Source: Erythrophleum ivorense (taxonomy: Eukaryota; Streptophyta; Magnoliopsida; Fabales; Fabaceae). From it: DNA of 64,000 nucleotides. Where the stretch lies: contig JAIUCV010001088.1 in the NCBI GenBank assembly GCA_026724425.1, forward strand, positions 1 through 64,000, read 5' to 3'. The notes beneath the pieces were generated by a model. It was given only the letters and a program-made list of their open reading frames with translations. It was not told the DNA's origin and did not search any database. The stretch's first letter is position 1, and the number at the start of each line of letters is the position of its first letter. Of this stretch, positions 60,523 through 64,000 are shown one piece after another. Both the position numbers and the translations under genes were made by a program.

Positions 60523-60823
60523 CTTTAACACTGTGTTTGGATGGGGTGATTATTGGAGAGAAAAGAAAGGGAGGGAGGAAAAACGGAGATTTCCCCTATT
60601 TGTGTCGAGGAGAAACCGGAGGAGAGGAGAGAGTCGCGAAGGAAAAGTACGGTGGGTCCCACACACAAATTTACGCCCCTAATATGGAGAGATTGGGGGA
60701 GAAAACGCGTCGGCATTAATTATTTTCCAAAATTGCCCTTCGCTATTCTAATAAAATGTCCACCTAATCCCGTTAAACAAGTGTACAAATTAGGTTATCG
60801 TTTTCATTTTATTGCGGCAAAAC

Positions 60824-60915
60824 TCCCAGGATTCGATTTGCTTTTCCACTCATCGCCTTGTCTACAGAACTTCCAGGATTCAATTTGCTCTTTCACCCAT
60901 CCCTTATCTGCAAGG
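60824..60915. repeat. tandem repeat, period 47 bp, two copies
   Basis: CCAGGATTC(G/A)ATTTGCT starts at 60826 and 60873, each copy followed by a C/T-rich tail with TCATCGCC or CCATCCC and TCT(A/G)CA. It lies inside the probable Mutator-like element. Confidence 0.75.
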
Positions 60916-61415
60916 TTTTTTCTCTTTCTCCTTGTCTTCTTCCTCCTCATCATCTTCCATAATATTAGTGTATCTATATTATTTAGATACGATAGGCCGA
61001 CTTCTTAACACTATTATAATATTGTCCTCACATACTATAGAATAAAACCAAAAACTCGATTCTGTGTGAAAGTTGAAAAGATTAATTTTTACATTCATGT
61101 TTTGTTTTTCTCCCACACGCTAACATGGAACCAACAGAAATGGATAAAAAGATTCCAACAAGCAAGGATAGGGAAGATGAAAAAAATGATATGATGAGCG
61201 AATTAATCCTTACATTTTTCATCATATGTCATATGATACTAAATTTTGCATATTTACCATGGTTTCTAGTAATAAACTTACATAGTTTAAATGTGAAAGA
61301 TAAGAAAAAAATAATAAAAAAATTAGGGCCAATAACTCTAAAAAAATACAATAAAAAATATAATTTCAGATGACTGTTAAAATATTAAATATATCAAGAA
61401 AAAAATTTTAAGTGT

Positions 61416-61577
61416 GACTAAAAAATAAAAATACCTAATTTTTTTAGTAATCCCTAAGACCTCAAATCAAATTAAATAATAGACCTCAACTAAAATTACA
61501 AAGAATAGGAAAAAAATAAAACAAAAAAAAAGTCCGACTGCCATGCCAAAAAAATTAGGTATTTTTATTTTTTAGTC
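61416..61577. repeat. perfect 30-bp inverted repeat around 102 bp
   Basis: The 30 bases at 61416-61445 (beginning GACTAAAAAATAAAAATACC) are exactly complementary to 61548-61577 (ending TATTTTTATTTTTTAGTC). Perfect pairing inside otherwise decayed DNA suggests either a young insertion nested in the larger element or selection for the stem. The 102-bp loop has no frame. Confidence 0.85.
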
Positions 61578-62002
61578 AACTAAAGAAAGCTTCATTTTTT
61601 CCAAAAATATAACGTATTAAAATATTAAAATTTATTTTAATATTATTTAGTGTGTGTGAAAAAATTTAAATTTAATATAATGAAAATTCAAAAAGTTATT
61701 ATTTAATATTAATTAAATGAATATTAGTACTTATCATATTATATAAAATTCAAATAAAATGATATTTATACCAAAATATATATAGTTATTGTTTATGCTT
61801 CGTAAAATAAACCATGTCAATTTTTATCATTTCTTTTTTTTTTTTTGCTTTCATCGCTTGATAACTTTATATATTTCTTAACAAATTTATATATGTCGTT
61901 AAGATTATTTATCAGGATATCACATCATATATATGTGTTTCTATGTAAACATACTGAAATGAAATTGGATTGGATATACTAATAGCGGTATTAAAAGATC
62001 AT

Positions 62003-62022
62003 GTATATATATATATATATAT
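62003..62022. repeat. (AT)n microsatellite
   Basis: Short uninterrupted AT tract inside the probable Mutator-like element. Confidence 0.8.
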
Positions 62023-62464
62023 TTCATAGATATATGTTTATAATCAATAACTTAAAGCAAAATATATAAATATATATATGTTCATAAACAGGTACAATAT
62101 TTTTATTTTGTGATGCTAGTAAGAAAAATTTTAATATTGTTATACTATTTTTAATTTTCAAATTGTTTGTTTAAAAAATTATTTTAAAATTTTAAAAATT
62201 AAAAAATTAGTCGGCCCGTGAGATCAAATTTGGAGGATTGCATTTATGCGTAGCCAAAAAAAGGAAAAAGTCATTCCAATGATATTTCAAGGATAAAATT
62301 GTCCAAAAAAATAGTTACAAATTTTTTCCCTCCCCGTCTCTCTGCGTTCCATCCAAACGAGGGAAGAGAACCTTCCTTCTGCCCCCCTCTCTCTCCCCTC
62401 TCTTTTCTCTCTGCTTTTCTCTCCCTCCACTTTTCTCTTCCCCCGTCCAAATGAAACGTTAAAG

Positions 62465-62760
62465 GCCGCTCTTTTTTGCATTATTTACCATCCATAATTG
62501 AAAATAAATTAAAATAAAAAATAAAAAAAATATATTTTATATAATAAAATCCTTTTAAATATAATTCATATATAATGTGCTTGATTAATAAGCTAATTGA
62601 AAAATGTTAACATGAGTTGACTTAACTAGTTGAAGTTTTGAAGGAACGCAAATTAAGCATTGCATCCCAATACCATATACAAAGGTTCAAATTCTCCCTC
62701 TGACTAATAATCTACTATTAATATTCTGATCAGCAGTTTCAAAATAATTTATTATTCCTA

Positions 62761-62792
<32 letters not shown>

Positions 62793-63015
62793 AACAAATG
62801 GCTATTCTACCACACCTTTTGAAGGTGCGTAAAAAGTCTCAAATGAACCCAGGGCTGTCCGTAGTCTGCCAAAGATAGTACTAGCTTCTGAAGGATGCAT
62901 CAGCATCATAACTGTTCTTTGTCCATTAATTACTTCAAAACACCAAATAAAGTCAAAAAGAACAAAATTTCCCCTTCAAGCAACTCCTGATTCCACTACC
63001 ACCACCACTCCTGCT
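62465..63015. other. intergenic, upstream flank of the right-edge gene
   Basis: AT-rich to about 62800 with an (AT) microsatellite at 62758-62786, then mixed composition toward the gene. It includes a CCACTACCACCACCACTCC stretch near 62993. No gene is seen. Confidence 0.5.
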
Positions 63016-63190
63016 CCTCTTATTATATCACGTACTCATTGCTCTCTTGCTTTTGCTTCCCTTCTCAGAAGAAAGAGAAAGGCACAGAGAGACAGATTCA
63101 GGCTCATGATGGAGAGCTAGAGTGCTTAAAGTTGGAATATTAAGTCATATTCTGTGGAGCAAGAGGAGACCATTTGAAGCTGGTACAACC
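63016..63190 (+). promoter_or_regulatory. promoter and leader of the right-edge gene, with a 4-codon uORF
   Basis: A TATA-like ATTATATCA at 63022-63030 is followed at once by CACGTA. The leader of roughly 130-140 nt contains ATGATGGAGAGCTAG at 63106-63120, a minimal upstream reading frame (Met-Met-Glu-Ser-stop) that ends 70 bases before the probable main ATG. Such short uORFs usually allow reinitiation and lower translation modestly. Transcription start is inferred. Confidence 0.5.
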
Positions 63191-63245
63191 ATGAGCAACA
63201 AAATGTGGGTTTTTCTATGCCTGGTTTTCATGGAAGCCCATCTGG
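63191..63245 (+). CDS. first exon of a secreted or membrane protein gene (partial)
   Basis: The ATG at 63191 opens MSNKMWVFLCLVFMEAHL, a positively charged start plus a hydrophobic run: a typical signal peptide. The exon ends in CTGG|GTATGT at 63245, a strong plant splice donor, in phase 1. Short signal-peptide first exons with a phase-1 intron are common in many secreted protein families, so the product cannot be identified. Reading on without splicing would give a stop at 63355 after low-quality sequence, which favours splicing. The rest of the gene lies beyond the right edge. The in-frame open sequence upstream to 63122 has no ATG. Confidence 0.6.
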
Positions 63246-64000
63246 GTATGTTCTGTTTCTCATTATTTGCTCCAAACTTCATATCTTTATTTGTTTATTT
63301 AGGAAAAGTCATCTGGGTACGTACCTGTTTCCTTATTCTCCAGTTTAGTCCATAGGCCTGGGTTTTTAGCTTCTTGCTTCTGGTTGGTCTTCTCTTGCCT
63401 CTTTTGTGTTGCAATTGTTAGTCTAGATTTTCATTCTTGTGTGGTGGTTTCAATACTAATTTAGATTTCTTAGTCTTCGTTCCCATCGAGGCAAAAATGG
63501 TGTTCTAATTATGTTAAACGATAAAAATGTAGTCTGACTCCTTTATTTGGAGGAAGCAAAGCATGATGAAAAGCTCATTCTACTCTTCTTATTAAGTGTG
63601 AGAAAACCAAAAAATAAAAGAAAAAAAAATCAAATCCTAAAATTTGTTTACCTCCCTTTTACCTTGTAGTCTTGCTTGTAAACAGGAAGAAAAATAACCA
63701 TGATTCTTCCAATTTTTTGTTGTTTCCATGGGGAAAGATGTACCATTTAGCTGTTAGTTGAGTATTTGAGTTCAATATGGGACTATGGAGTCAGATTTCT
63801 GTATATTATGGTATATGTTTTGCTCTGTTTCTCAATTGAGGCATCATTTGTACTCATGGTAGACTTTAAACCCTAAACCCCAGCAAATGACAACTTTTGG
63901 CTTGGCAAACGAAGATGTCGTTTTAGATTTTGAAAAATAAAATAAAAAATAAAAAAGGAAAAGCATGGTGGGGTTCACGCTCTTTACTTCCATCATGAAT
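63246..64000 (+). other. presumed first intron of the right-edge gene
   Basis: The donor GTATGT at 63246 is followed by T-rich sequence without a coding frame to the end of the window, as expected of a long first intron. Words AAACCCTAAACCCC near 63869 resemble a telo-box, a frequent motif in plant 5' regions. No acceptor followed by a clear coding exon was found before 64000. Confidence 0.45.

Larger units (their letters stand above)
60523..62464. mobile_element. probable non-autonomous Mutator-like element
   Basis: The left end, CTTTAACACTGTGTTTGG then ATGGGG and a purine-rich GAGAAAAGAAAGGGAGGGAGG tract, pairs imperfectly with the right end, whose reverse complement is CTTTAACGTTTCATTTGG then ACGGGG and a GAAGAGAAAAGTGGAGGGAGAG tract. 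The 9 bases outside each end, TTTGCTCTT on the left and GCCGCTCTT on the right, share six identical positions, as a worn 9-bp Mutator target duplication would. Another TTTGGATGG-type end in inverse orientation (GTTCCATCCAAACGAGG, near 62347) lies inside the right end and suggests a nested or duplicated terminus. No transposase is present. The interior holds a 47-bp tandem repeat and a perfect inverted repeat. Confidence 0.5.

Noticed and set aside
60553..61045. Plus-strand frames of 151 and 77 codons.
   Set aside because: They run through the purine-rich terminal repeat and the 47-bp tandem repeat of a transposable element; the translations are skewed and unlike proteins.
62287..62481. A Glu/Arg-rich minus-strand frame.
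   Set aside because: It is the purine-rich right terminus of the Mutator-like element read as protein.
63860..63885. Telomere-like AAACCCTAAACCCC.
   Set aside because: Only two units, a normal telo-box-sized motif, not an interstitial telomere array.
1..64000. tRNA, rRNA, CRISPR arrays, bacterial operons or viral genomes.
   Set aside because: I looked for tRNA B-box words (GGTTCGA-type) with paired stems, rRNA landmarks and regularly spaced repeats, and found none that hold up. The window is plant nuclear DNA.

Overview
The window looks like nuclear DNA of a eudicot plant. It is strongly AT-rich, with GT-AG introns, long intergenic spaces, many transposon relics and microsatellites, and two gene families that are unmistakably plant. 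I cannot name the species from sequence alone. Gene density is low: two complete protein-coding genes, the first exon of a third at the right edge, and one cytochrome P450 relic in 64 kb. Family calls come from recognising protein motifs by eye; no database search was possible. LEFT (1-13 kb): after 3.6 kb of gene-poor DNA comes an intronless plus-strand gene (3950-6664). It encodes a 904-residue secreted/membrane DM13-DOMON-cytochrome b561 protein, resembling Arabidopsis At5g54830. Behind it are scattered coding-like fragments (7.2-8.3 kb), a decayed minus-strand Ty3/gypsy chromovirus end (about 8.6-9.4 kb) whose chromodomain is still readable, and an old duplication (9.6-10.1 kb). MIDDLE-LEFT (13-24.5 kb): AT-rich DNA with small GC-richer islands and a Tourist-type MITE (15186-15505). 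This leads to a two-exon minus-strand AGCVIII kinase gene (21902-23843), an orthologue of PINOID, the kinase that phosphorylates PIN auxin-efflux carriers. Its upstream region has a TATA box, a GA tract and four CACGTG G-boxes in two equally spaced pairs. MIDDLE (24.5-57 kb): a 33-kb gene desert. It holds a 328-bp tandem duplication, a probable non-autonomous CACTA element (about 31.36-34.14 kb) with two subterminal motif arrays, non-coding LTR-like repeat debris (41.3-41.6 and about 49.6-52.9 kb), minisatellites, foldback elements and microsatellites. RIGHT (57-64 kb): a CYP82-type P450 fragment (minus), a decayed plus-strand reading frame of unknown family, a 1.94-kb long-terminal-inverted-repeat element of probable Mutator type (60523-62464) with a nested 30-bp perfect inverted repeat, and the promoter, leader with a tiny uORF, and signal-peptide exon of a gene running off the right edge. 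The genes show no sign of working together. The auxin-transport kinase, the redox membrane protein and the P450 relic are ordinary neighbours in a dispersed plant genome. I found no clearly novel multi-gene system. The most distinctive signals are the duplicated G-box pair upstream of PINOID and the asymmetric subterminal arrays of the CACTA-like element.
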